DNA from: Pomacea canaliculata | Taxonomy: Eukaryota; Mollusca; Gastropoda; Architaenioglossa; Ampullariidae | Assembly (NCBI RefSeq): GCF_003073045.1 | Contig: NC_037594.1 | Coordinates: 23,752,927 to 23,816,926 of the forward strand | Length of the DNA stretch: 64,000 nt | Direction of reading: 5' to 3' | Part shown: positions 1 to 12,200 of the stretch, one piece after another | How the letters are laid out: every line of letters begins with the position of its first letter | Position numbering within the stretch: position 1 is the first letter of the stretch | Program-made: the position numbers and the translations under genes | The notes under the pieces: generated by a model | What the model was told of the DNA's origin: nothing | Database searches by the model: none | The model's input: only the letters and a program-made list of their open reading frames with translations

Positions 1-1298
1 ATGCTTTTGCCGACCACTCACCAGTTCCTGTACGTAGCTCTATATATAATACTTTTGTTTGTCATTTCCCAAACTCTATGTATAACACTGTAATGGCTTA
101 TGTGCAGATGCCCATGGAGTGTAATCATATTCAAACTGATTACATGGGTTCATAAGCCTTTAAGAAGATTTACCGTTAGAGGGAATAGCTAAAGCTCTAC
201 ACTCTACAACATCTTTTGCTCACTGTCACAAATTACAAAGTAATCTTCAAATCCAGTTTTAAACAGTAATTATTTTAACACCGCCCACAACCATCCCGCC
301 TTCAACCTCCTCCACCCCAATACACTAGTCCTATGTCGAGGGTCAGATAACAAGCCTACACGTATATACAGCTGTCTAGTCTTTCACTCAGTACAGTGTG
401 TAGTACTTTGAACTCTTGTTTCAACAGGTGGAGTCCTCGGTAAAGCTGACCTACAAGACTGATGAGTCGTCGGTGTGCCATTGAGAGAGTGTGTGTGTAC
501 ACGTGTCCCCACAGCTGTCAACTTTCATCAGCTCCACGCGCATTCCATTTCCTCATTTACAATCCCAGCTCGTACCACTCCTTCCTGACAGCCAGCGATG
601 GCAGCCAGTCATCCGGACAAGTCATTGTGAGTATCGAAAGCAGGTTTCTCAAAAAGCTGGCGCACGAGCGGTGTCATCTGCGGCATTTATCGCCAAGACA
701 GGTTGACATGACACGCGGCCGTGTTCCTGTCCGGCCAGCTCACTCCGCGGGGCGTGCTGGCCTCGTTGTCGCTCCACGCTCTCAATGACCAAATAAGAGG
801 AAAGATAGGCGGGGCTTAGCTGCTCATGTGACTTAACCTTTCCTTAAAAGGTTACGTTATTTCCGTGAATGTGGGAAAATTATTTACTCTAAAATCTCAA
901 GAATAAAATTTCAATGCTGATAAACAAATTTAACAGAATTAAACTTTCGGATCTATTAAAAGTATAAAATCTTTCGTAAAGTATCAAAAATAATGATCGG
1001 TAGCTGTGGACTATTTTTTATTGCGGTAGTAGACATGTAAATGAAGAGATCTACTTACCGCTAATCCAATCGGCGTAGGGAAGGGACATCCGGTGATGTG
1101 AGCGGCGTTTCATTCACAACTTGCGGAGTATAAGTAGCGTAGCACGTGGAATGCTCGCGCAGTTGTAGCAAAACGATCGACGCGTGCAGGAGAGAGAGAG
1201 CGCAGCAATAAACAGCGTTCATTGAATGCCGACTCTACCTTGTGCCTTGTGAAATCAGTTCCACGACGAGAGAGTGCTCTGCTCGACACGGCGCGGCA
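1..1298. other. Upstream flank of the DUSP gene, no coding region recognised
   Basis: No conserved protein is visible in either strand. The open frames at 462-788 and 491-706 have no domain-like composition. The last 200 bases are richer in CpG than the preceding stretch and form the likely promoter and 5' UTR of the phosphatase gene that starts at 1299. Confidence 0.5.
1129..1148 (+). promoter_or_regulatory. Candidate TATA box and E-box of the DUSP promoter
   Basis: TATAAGT lies at 1129-1135 and a palindromic CACGTG E-box at 1143-1148, about 150-170 bases ahead of the proposed start codon at 1299. Vertebrate inducible MKP genes are immediate-early genes with TATA-type promoters, so the arrangement is plausible. 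The transcription start site was not determined. Confidence 0.35.
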
Positions 1299-4200
1299 AT
1301 GGAGGGAGCTGTGGGCATCGCGCCGGATTTGTTGGTGAAAATGTTGTCTTGCTCCGACAGTCACACCTTGATTCTGGACTGTCGACCGTTCATGGCCTTC
1401 AACAAGGGACACATAGTGGGAGCCATCAACGTTCACTGTCCACCCATACTCAAGAGGCGTTCAGGCGGCTTCGTTGCCTTGGAGAACATCGTACCGTGTG
1501 CGGAGAAGCGTGAGAAAACTTGTGAGTGGACAGTACGCGCGGGTGGTGGCCTATGACCAGTGCACCAGTGAGCTGGCGTTCGCTGCCACGGATTCCATCT
1601 TGTACTCAGTGGTGAAAAGTCTTTTGCAGCAAGTGGATATAGAACACGTGTTTTATGTTGTTGGTAAGTTTTTTTGTGTTTTGTTTTATTGTAGGGACTC
1701 ATAACACTAGCACGCGCGCACACACACATATACACGTCACTACAGAGGTAGACAACTTTACTGAAACTTTCTCTTAGCGCTAAAGGTATGGTTAATTAAT
1801 AACAGGTCATAATTTGTTTACCTACTTGTACAATTTATCATGACTGTCATCAGCATCAAGCGTGTTTCACGGTTAAATGTCAAGTGATATTTTGCAGGGA
1901 AGGGTGTCAATATATCGTGGAGACAATTAATTTCTACTGTGGTATGAATATGTTTAAAAATTGAACTTACACGTGTTTAGATACCGTAACATTACATATT
2001 TCGCTCCTTCTTTAGTCCTTTTCTATTTTCTCACTTTCTGTGATATGCCACCCGATGACACTAGTCCATGGGTGAGCTCTGCAACATTCCCTAAACATGT
2101 GGTGAGCTGATGTGCATGTGCAAGATTTGTGGTTAACTTCAAAACTCGCCGTTGGCATGAGCATGGGAGGTGTTGAAACTGAATCTCAAAGTTACCCGTG
2201 ACAAGTCATCTGTCCATACCGGACTTAGCGAAGCCAGCGTGTACTTCAATCAGAGAGAATAGATATCTAAGCTCTCTGCTTCATATAGCTTGTGACTTAT
2301 TTTCAACACCCACTTAAACACCGGTCCTGACACCTGACTGCTTCTGCTCGTAGACTTTCTTTTCTTTCTAGAACAGTGGTTGTCAAAGTATTTCGGACCA
2401 CGGACCACTTTACTAAAGTGAAAAATACTGCGGACCATCAAAGCCTAAAATCACTCTGGAATTTCATATTTAAATTACCGCATTTGTTTCATTACAATTC
2501 AAAACTAAATGTACTTTTATGACAGTAGTATAGTAATACGTTTACATTAAATTACATATTTAGCAAAGTTCATTATTAATTGTGATGTTAATGCGATGAA
2601 TGTAATTATTGTTGATGAAATATTAAAGGGATAATATCTGGATCATTGGAGAGTTTCACTCTCATGTCACATTCCGGCTTCTCTGACTTGTTCTCAGTCC
2701 CACAAATGTTGAAAATCCAGTCTGGCTACAGTAAGTTGTTGTAAATAACAGTAGATGCTTTACAGCGATGTCAGCAAGTCCGCTGTACTCAGATCGTACA
2801 CAAACATTAAAAATAAGGAAGTGCACGCGTTACTAAGGGCAACGGATGACGCGGTTAAATGACGTAATGCTCGCGCTGTGACGTCAAGACTGGGTAAGCC
2901 AGCGACTGATGCCGACGAGCAGACGGCCATCTATGAAATTGAAACTGGTGTGAAATCAATACCGGACTAATTAGTGTATCTGGCCATTTAAACATCTCTG
3001 ATGACTGTCAGCCGCGGACCACCTGAAATGCGTGCGGCCCACCATATGGTCCGCGGCCCACACTTCGAGAACCATTGTTCTAGAACATCGCATGGTGCCT
3101 GGGTAAGGGAGTTACGTGGAGTTTGATTTATTTTATCGCATCAAGTAAGTGTTTTTTGTAATGTATGGAAGAAAACCCTTAAGAATAAGCAATTGTGTAA
3201 TATCTCATATATTGAGATATTAAAGCACAGATCTTGAAAGATATTTCAGGGAGTCCTGTCCAGTAGCCTTATAGTAAACATTATAATAATTTCTCGATTA
3301 CTACCTACCTCCCCCAAGATGGATGCCTCTATAGGTCCTGCCATACAGCTTCCGACCCACAGGTATCTCGAGAAAAAATTAAACCACTAAATATTCGTTG
3401 TTAAATTAAAAACTCATTATTATTTCAAACAATCGTTATTTAAGTCAGGGTTAGGGTTTAGACAAGAATATTTCATGCAGGTGATACTTTCACCTGTACC
3501 GACCTACCTTTCACTCCCCTCCCCCCCCAACTCACCATTGTACCTTGGGTTAAGATAAAATCTGTTTGGACAAGGCGATTGCCAGACAGACTTAGGCACG
3601 TGTGAATGGGGTGTGGGACGTGCAATGGCGACTGCCAGTGACAGTGGCCTCGTCTGTGGAAGTGGAAGTTAACGATCGATGCTTAGCGTAGCCGTGCAAA
3701 TAGCTCTCCGCATCACCGAGCACCCTGTCACTAATTACACCATGCGTAGCTCTGCGCCCGGAGACCTGCGTCATCACGCCCTTGTTTCGTCCTGCTCATT
3801 CACCCACCTCACCCCGCCAGCCCCACTCACGCACTCATTCAAGACGACTTCATTCATGGCTTCTGCACAACCAGTTAATTGTGTACGTGAGAGAGACAGA
3901 GATGTTTAAAAATTTAAGCCAAGGAATTACCATTGAACCGATTTAGGCTATTTCGGTATACTACGTCGTCCCCATCGCTGTCATCATTAATAGTAATAAT
4001 CATAAAAAAATACTCGATTCGAATTTAAAAATAAATTTTACGAATAATGCTAACAAATGTGGACAGAAATAGACGAAGAGCGAGATACTGCGGAGATATC
4101 ATAAGTCGCAGGGACTTAAAACGGTTTTAAGTGTCAGTGACAACAATTAAGTTGCGACAGCCGTTGTAATCCAACGAATTAAAAGGACTGACGTTTTATT

Positions 4201-7200
4201 TACGGAGAGATTTGGAGAAAAGCCACGGACCTGAGCGGAAATACTTGGGTGCTGCTGGTGCATGAGTTCGTGCAGGCGATAGCCCTGTTATCGCAAGGAA
4301 AAGGGCCTCGGAATGCCCTGGTGGGGTCAGGACGCTGCCTCGTACTGGGCCGGCAAGGTCGTAGCTAAACCTGATTAGTGAGTGACAGCTACATCCGGCC
4401 AGCCCACACATTAAAAAGTTAGGGAGAGTCGTGGCGCCATCTCTGTAGCCGGAAGGCAGGAAAAAGCATCCTCCGCCTCCCTGCTCACCAACGTGGCAAA
4501 GGCCGTGTAGCCAGATCCGGAGCACCTCACGGTATCAGCGCATCTTTCCTGTCTAGTCGTTCTCTCCCTTTGCTATTTTGAGGTATTTAACTACCAGATA
4601 TTGCATGAGTTTGTTTTCTATTTCACTTCCTGCTCTCAACATTTTTCAGTCTTCTTTTCTTCTTCTCCGTAACCCCCCTTCAATTACATCTGGCGATGTG
4701 TGGTGATTAGGGGAGGACAGGAATAGAATCCTGTTTACTCCAGCAGTAAAACAAAGCCGATAATTTCTAGTGGAGAAAATCATTACTGGGTCGTTAGTAA
4801 ACGTTGCAGAGGCGGCGAAATTAAACTCCTCTTTAAAAATAAGAAATAACTTTTTTCTTCACCTTCCTAGGTACATTTCGCGACACTTTTTAGTACTTTT
4901 TTGGCAGAGAGGGTAGAATGACTATTGGCCATTCCGTGACATCTCAAACCAATTCTTTCCTTCACTCACCGCATGTGTAGATGACGAAGAGAGGATCATG
5001 TTGATCGTCTGGTGCAAAAAGAACAGCAAGTCTCCCGCAGGTTAATCAGAATTATACAAAAGTCAGGTCTGTACTATTTTTTACTGGTTTTATTTATGAT
5101 ACCTTTTCTAAAGGTTAATAGTTGCGGAAAAAAATACCAAACAAATAACTGGAATGTCGCCTGTGGAGTTAAAGAGGGAGGCTGCTGTAAACTTGTAAAC
5201 TTGATGGCGGTATAAAGTTTCAATCACAACATCCAACTATAAGACAGTGCTGCAGCAGGCTTGATGTTGGATACCTGGGATGTTGCCCACAACATCAGCA
5301 GCTCCAGTTTCGCCATACACGCCGACATCTGTAGCCACCATTCACTCTATTTCTGATTTCTCACGCCCACTGAATGTAAAAATAAATGAAGGCATAGTAA
5401 AAGGCTGTGAAGGTTTGTATGTGTGGAAGATAATCTGTAGGAGTTGTGATAAATATAGCTGGAGGTACACAAGAAACTTTGTTAGCCTTAGCACAATAAG
5501 CTTGTCTTCGGCAATTGCATCCTTTCAGAAGCGACTCCTGAGTGGGCTTTACACCAACAAGTTTCTGAACTGAGACATCTTCTCTGTCAGCTAGGCCATG
5601 GAAATTTGCTTTGTTGAGGTTTATTATGTTGTTTACGATATCCAATTTTGTTTTTTTTTCTTTTTGGTGGGAGTAGACATACATGGAAATAGCCGTCTGT
5701 GCTCTACACATTTGAGACGAGAAACCTGCTTGTCACGGTCTAGCCTTTCGTGTGACAATACCTGGCTCGACCATCGCTCAGTTTCACAGCTCTCAGGAGC
5801 AGTAAAATCACTCTCTCACACAGACATAGTCCTCACTTACACTTTAACACACATCTCTCTATCAACACACACACACCGTCAGCAAGAAACCCAACGGACT
5901 TTGGTGGTGCACCAAGTGCATACCACGCACTCCATTTGGACGATCGAGGTGCAGGTGCCTGCTCTTGTTGGCTTGGGAAGGGGGTCGGAGCGATGACTGG
6001 CTTCATACCTGTCACAGGTGTCGCGAGGTGGACGTGAGGCACGCAGTAACCCACCTGTCGCTTCATACCTTTTGTGCGTTTGTACCCTACCACCTCCTTT
6101 TAAGGTCATGCCAAGGTTGCTGAGAAAGAAAAAAAAAAACTCATGGGCGGAACAGAGTACTGTTGGCAGTTTGAAAACTTGCGTTCATTGCTGTCAAAAC
6201 GCACGCACGCACGCAGCCGCTACTGTAGATGTTTGTGCAGAACTCGAACCTCCAGCCCGCCAACCCTCCCCCCTCTTGGGACGTGGCGCGAGGGGAAGGA
6301 GGCCGCGCCCTCTCAAGATGAGAGTTTGTAAAGAAAGCTGTTCTCACGCATGCACACCCTCGGTTTTCCCCACTTTTTATGACATCACGTCGGCAGAGAG
6401 TACTGGAAAACTGTTCTCATTTAAATTTTGTTTTAATAATCTTTTTTGACTTTTGTAGATTGGAGGTAGGGAGACTCCAGACGCGTGTTTATCCAAGATG
6501 AGTCCCATATGGAGGTTGTTGTTTTTTTTTTTTTTTTTGTCGGTAAGAGCTGTACAGGTGTGGGTCGTGCAGGTGTGTTCCGTCTGCAATGTGCACAGAT
6601 TGTTGCTTCGTGAGGTAGTCTCTTCTTTCTTCCTTGGCTTCGCGGTTAATCCCTTTGGCCTTCCCTCCTTTTGGCTGTCAGGCAACAAGAGTTCATAAGC
6701 TGAAGCAGCTGTCTCGTTGTGAACACACCTGTAGGTGAACTCTGCTCCTTTGCGTACTAGTTCTTTCCAAAGAGTTCCCTGCGGTGAAAATTCAGTTATT
6801 AAAGACGTTACAGACACCAGAAATTGTGTATTGTCAAGCATTTTCAAGGAAGAGGGTCAGCAGGAAGCCCTGTAGGTTTGATCACCCGCCGACCAAACAG
6901 CATCCCTCGGTTGCTGGCGGAGTGTAAAAGGGATGTTGGAGGATTGAAGCCAACACTTTAATGTCTGTTATTTCCTGTCGACGACCAATCACCCGAACCA
7001 TCATTCCCTCAGGACGCGATCCACGCACCGAAGAGCGGAGCAGTAACAATCATTCATGGAATACCTCGCCATGGGAGGAAAACAAGAGTGGGTATTGTAC
7101 AGGCCGCGACAACAAAACAACCGCCAACCGAGCCCCACAACAGGGGAGGGGGAGGGGCGGGAGGAGGAGGAATGGTTCCGTTTTGTTTTCGTGGTTTACT

Positions 7201-10200
7201 TTTTTTTTAATTTTCTCCTCCATCCATCCCCCCCCAGCTCCCCACCTCCGGGCAGACTCGGTTGGCCAGGGTCATGGTAGACGTAAATTACATTTTGTGA
7301 TGACTTGTGGCGGCGAGACCGCTGCGCGCACGAGGCGTAAACACAGGCTCGTCTGTCTCTGGTGTCAACCGTGGAGCCTGCCTGCTCCTACTTTCTGTGC
7401 GGGAGACGGGGGATTAAAGCTGACGATATAAATGGAACGGGAGGGTGACGGTAAAACAGGTGTGGTGGCTGGGGGATCACTGACCTTTTGGGTTGTTGTT
7501 GTTTTTTTTTGTTTTTGTGACGACTGTGTTTATGCTGGGATCTGGGTGAGGGGAAGTATGTGTGAGCTGGGGGGGAGAGGGAGGCTAACGCTGAAAATAA
7601 TGTCGAGGCTGTGGACTGACAAAAACAAAGGAAATGTGTCGGTGTGGTTAAAATTAACTGCAGACTGCTTCTTTCATAATTTGTAATATGCCTTGGTTTT
7701 GTTGTTGTTGTTTGTTTTTTTTTGTTTTTTTTTTGGGGGGGGGCTACATTTCCTCCTTCATCTGTTTTTTTTTTTTTGTTTTGATGCGGAATATCAGTGG
7801 GGAATCTCGTAAAATCTTACACTTGCAGACATACTCAGCATGTGCACCAGTCAGCCACTCGTGTTCGGAATGAGATGCGATACATTTCTTTGACGTTTTG
7901 AGCATTTTACGATGACAAATACCCTCTTTGACGAGCGAGAGAAATTTACATAAAGATAATAGTACCTAGTACCTCTCACCCTACCCAACACAGTGGCGTA
8001 GAAACCAGGAGGGCCAAGGGTTCGGGGGGAGCGGCCGCTCCCTCATAAAAGATACTGATTGCCCCCCAAAAAAGCCGAGCATCTTCCCACATCATTTCAA
8101 AGCTACTCCCTTTGTACTCCTGTGCTCACCGACCATAATAAATCTACCAACTCGTCCCTGGTCGGCTGTGGTCGAGTCAGTTTAGCACACCTATTGCCAG
8201 TGATGGTGAGAATTGAGGTGTCGAGTTTTCCTTTAGCACAGACCTCTAGTTTTCTTCCCACTCACCATTTATTTCTACTTTCTGTTGGCGACACACCAGT
8301 CACCATGGGATAGTCACACTGTCGCAGGCGCTCAGTCACACTATCCTGGCGTGGGCGTCAACTTTTAAAAATAACTGGAGTGACACTCCCATTAAGCCTG
8401 CTAATGATCCACTTTATGGTTGTATCTCTTACCGACTGGCCTTCACATCAAACATCATACAAGCTGTTCCCATTTTTCTTTCTGCTGGACAAAGAGAATT
8501 TTTTTTTTTTACTTATTGACAGTGATCATTGTACAATGATGCAGATTTGACGATATGAATTTTGCACTGTCACACGCGCCTCACATAATAATTGTGTCAT
8601 TGTGGATTCGAACACACTTCGGACATGATAAGTGTTTCATCAAGTTGTCAGGCGCACCAAAGCACGTTTTACTGTCCTCAGTCTTCCCGGGTCTTCCTTG
8701 GGTAGTCATGTAACCTGTATACTCGACCTATTGGAACGGAGTTGTTTCTAGAAAGTCCCTATTCTGCTAAATATAAAAGAAAGTCTGATCATGATGTTCC
8801 AGACACAGACATTTAGCAAATTTTCACAAAAAAAAAAAATCATTAATAAAATTGCGTTCTAAAGCAGACATTGCTAGAACTTATGATTATATATAAAAAA
8901 AAAAAAACAGCTTACCTTTGCGTAGAAGTAATTACAGGGATTCTGTTTCTCATAAAATGTGATTTATGGCGACAGTTCACTCTAGTCGCCTTGGCAACGT
9001 TGAACCAGTGGAAGAAAAGTTAAAAGACACATGGGATGTTGTCATTATACAAAGGAATTTTGTTACTGTTTGTTTGTTAAAATACTGATTTGAAAATGAG
9101 CTCAATGTGGCTTAAAAAAATGAAATAAGCAATCATTGTCGGTCTGTTTGGATTTATCACGAAAAGATCTCCGCGAAGGTTCTAGAATAGATGAACTCTG
9201 AGAAAGTGGGAAGATGCATTATTCAGCCAGTTACAAAATCGTTGGGGAGCCAAGTGGAGTAATCTGAAGAAAAAAAAAAAAAACCCACCCGGGTACTTAT
9301 TTACAGAGCGGGTGACATTCAGTGTCTCCTTTCTATTTGTGTAGGTGGCTACGACGCCCTGTGTGATGAATGCCCCTTGCTGTGCGCCACGCAGCAGTTC
9401 TCTCCCTTGTCTGGGACAAGGTCGCTGGAGGATCAGTCTCACTCGGATGATGTAAGTGTGTTGTCATTGATTGCCTGTATGTAGGCCAGCTTTGTGTGCT
9501 GCCACCCGATGTTAAGTGTGTGGTGCGTTGTAACATTTGTGCAAACAGCCAAGCGTTTTTGTCCAGTCGATTGTAGTCAGTCTCAGATGGAAAAAGTCAG
9601 TATTGGCATCAGAGTTTGAATATTTTTTGGTGAAGGATTAAATATAAGGACAAGTCTCAGTTTTATGTTTATTAAAGCTGCTTAGCTTGGTCTGTTCGTT
9701 AAATGAGTTCTGCTGTCATTGTGACGGCCATATTTTGAGTTTGGAGGTGTATATTCAAAGGCATATGCACATGTGTATACAATTGTTTCTGTTTCTTTCT
9801 TTTTGTGTATACTTAATGGATGTGTTTACTTTGACCAGGACGAGCCTGTGGAAATCCTACCCTACCTTTACCTCGGTAACGTGCACCACTCCTCTTGCCG
9901 GCAGCTATTGCAGCGCCTGGGGGTCACAGCCCTGCTGAACGTCTCCACCAGCTGTGCCAACCACTTCCCGAGCCTCTTCCAGTACCTCACCATCCCCGTC
10001 AACGACAGCGCCTCGGAGGATCTGGCCACCTGGTTCTCCACGGCTAACGACTTCATCGGTAAGCGCCTCACCCAACACTGCTGGACGACATGGGGCATAA
10101 ATAATTTATATCACGGCGTGTCTTTTTAAACAGTTTCCTCTCTAACTTGTGGATCTCGAATGACAACCTGGAAGAACATCGCCTGGGGTTCTTTCCTCTT

Positions 10201-10832
10201 TTTCTCCCTCGTTTATTGCGGCTATTATTGTTGATTCTTATCCTGTGAGTTTATCTGATTGCTAGTGAAGTATTTTTTTGAAACCAAATAAAAGGTCTAA
10301 ACGTCCTGGTATATTTTGTGCAGATTCCATAAAGCAGAACGGCGGGAAAGTGCTGGTGCATTGCCATGCCGGGCGGAGTAGGTCTGCCACCGTGTGCCTG
10401 GCCTACCTGATGCGCACCTGTCATCTGTCTCTCGACGCCGCCTATGAGCACGTGCGCACGCGACGCGAGGTCATCGACCCCAACCTCAACTTCATGCAGC
10501 AGCTGCAGGACTACGGGCACCGCATAGATCGCGGCGAGGTGCCCCGCACGCCCACCGCAGTCCCCTTGACACCCTGCGCCTCCAGGTCCCGCTCGTCCCC
10601 TCAGACTCCCTGTCCTCTGTCCCTGGGGGACGGCAGCTCGGATCTTCCGACTCTTCTTCTAACGACAGATTCCTCCGACGATCTCGAACTCCCCCCGTAC
10701 ACGTCCAGCAGAGCTTCCGCCCCCGCCTTCGTCCGCAGCCACCCCGTCCGACATGCCCTGCTTTTTTTCCTTCTCCAATCCGGACTTCATGATTCCAAGA
10801 TCTCTGGCCTTGACCCCACTTCCCTTGCCTAG
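1299..10832 (+). CDS. Dual-specificity MAP kinase phosphatase (DUSP1/2/4/5 class), four exons, one apparent frameshift
   Basis: The product should dephosphorylate the Thr and Tyr of the MAPK activation loop. Exons are 1299-1663, 9345-9451, 9839-10058 and 10324-10832. All introns are GT-AG and the phases match, giving about 399 residues against 367 for human DUSP1 and 394 for DUSP4. Exon 1 encodes the rhodanese-like domain (ILDCRPFMAFNKGHIVGAIN) with the LKRR kinase-interaction motif near residues 51-54. Exon 2 opens with GGYDAL, as in DUSP1. Exon 3 starts the catalytic domain, with the general acid Asp about 213 in PVND and WF of the helix. Exon 4 holds HCHAGRSRSAT, with catalytic Cys about 244 and Arg about 250. 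The four-exon layout matches vertebrate inducible MKPs. The reading frame breaks once in exon 1 at the AAAA run 1515-1518, where one A is too many. The start was chosen because residues align with the family from there. The last 100 residues are Ser/Pro-rich and poorly conserved. The exact paralogue is unresolved. Confidence 0.9.
1664..9344 (+). other. Intron 1 of the DUSP gene (7.7 kb)
   Basis: It begins GTAAGT and ends TTTGTGTAG. It holds a 704-bp hAT element (2374-3077), many short poly-T and poly-A runs and a CA microsatellite near 5860. The open frames here are short and have no recognisable domain. Nothing else is supported. Confidence 0.75.
2374..3077. mobile_element. Non-autonomous hAT element with perfect 8-bp target-site duplication
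   Basis: The left end CAGTGGTTGTCAAAG and the right end, read as reverse complement CAATGGTTCTCGAAG, are imperfect terminal inverted repeats. Both run into GGACC/CCGCGG-rich subterminal sequence. The element is flanked on both sides by TTCTAGAA (2366-2373 and 3078-3085), an exact 8-bp duplication as expected of hAT transposition. There is no transposase frame inside its 704 bp. It shares ends with the longer copy at about 41130-43192. It sits in intron 1 of the phosphatase gene. Confidence 0.85.
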
Positions 10833-12200
10833 TTAGTGCAGCTGGAGGGAGGTTCTGGAGACATGACGAGGCCGTTGTTTCTGCCGGATGCTTGACCAAA
10901 GACGCTTAGTCCTACGACCTGGATCTCGATGTGTAGGTGTGTGTGTGTGGATGAACCATTGCGATTGTGCCTGTGTACCTCGTTCTGTGGAGTACGTTCT
11001 CCATGTGGATGAGTGCTTGGCGAACATTTTCTCGAGTGCTGACGACGAGGACTAAGCTGTCTGACAGACTAACCATCAACTCAAGTTGTGTCGGGGTCGC
11101 ATGCTTCTGCAAAACACTGCGATGCTGCATGACTCTTGGAGTTCCTGAAATAATTGAATAATTTTTGTTAAAGGAAAAAGGGAGACACATGTTTTAGAGT
11201 TATTCCAACTGAAGCTCAGGTTTCTGCTGAAGCAATATATTTTTGTTGTTGTTGTTGAGAAGACGCATGAACGAACGATTTCATTCCTTTCTAATATACT
11301 GTGAACTACAGGAAAATGTCTTTTTTTTTCGAAGTATCTGTTTAAATGTGTAAGTGTTTTTTCGGGTACACGATTTAGTAACATGTGATTCTGGGCTGGT
11401 CGTCAGCCCTAGCGTGAGGTTTGAACCTGAACTACTGCCAATGCCATAATAACAAGCGTGCTTCACCGCAGCACGAGACTGTTTACTTCTAAGTGCCGTT
11501 ACTGGAATATTTATCTCCTTGTGGGGGTCAATCTCGAGAGTTTACCCATATTAAATAAGATTGTCTTCATCTTGTTTTTCTGTCTAATCCAATCAATTCT
11601 GACCAGCGAATCTGTATTTAATTGTCTAAGTCGGTCGCTGTCCAATCGTCCAACCAATCAGTCTCTGTGTATCATGCCTCTTTCTTCATGCAGTCTCTCT
11701 GTCCACTTCTGGTCTCTATCATCATGCCTTAATGTCCAGATGACTGCATTCAAGACATGCGTCCTCCATGATGACCACAGCATTAACTTGAATGAACACT
11801 GCTGCTTGTGAAGAAGTGAATACCGTGTTCGTACATTGACTGAAGCCTGTACCATTGCCCTCGTACATTTGTACACCTTTAACAAATCACAGGAACATAA
11901 CCACCTGTGACAAACTGCTGGGGTTGTTAATAGTGTCATTGAACGACTTTTATTCCTTGTCTTACTTAGTTTACTGAACACAAGAGCTGCTGTGTTGAGT
12001 GTATTTTAGGCTCAATTTTATTTGCATGTCTGTTAGAATTCTGTGCAGTTTTTTTAAAAATCAAACATTGTATCGCCTCGGTAATTCCGTTTAATGCTGG
12101 GCAAAAAGTAAAAATTTAACAACACTTCCTGTGTTAGATTTACACATAAAATGGCTATTTTCACAAATTAGAATTAAATATTTAATGCCTTTAAAGGGAA
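10833..12200 (+). other. Probable DUSP 3' UTR with scattered AU-rich pentamers
   Basis: The stop codon is at 10830-10832. The following sequence is T-rich, with ATTTA pentamers near 11512, 11614 and 12178 and a possible ATTAAA poly(A) signal at 12173-12178. AU-rich 3' UTRs are typical of inducible MKP mRNAs. The true 3' end is unknown, and a SINE-like insertion lies at 11392-11480. Confidence 0.35.
11392..11480 (-). repeat. tRNA-derived SINE-like remnant
   Basis: Read on the minus strand, a good pol III B-box (GGTTCAAACCT, from about 11424) follows an A-box-like stretch (TGCTGCGGTGAAGCACG). It is followed by a hairpin built from GGGCTG and CAGCCC. The acceptor stem does not pair convincingly, so this is not called a functional tRNA. 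Its location in the probable 3' UTR of the phosphatase is compatible with a SINE insertion. Confidence 0.4.

Noticed and set aside
1519..1526. GTGAGT as the true donor of DUSP exon 1
   Set aside because: About 47 further codons downstream match the MKP family and end at a better-placed GTAAGT that joins exon 2 in the correct phase.
4196..4525. GC-richer minus-strand frame of 109 codons in DUSP intron 1
   Set aside because: No domain is recognised. It may belong to a repeat, but I could not support any family.
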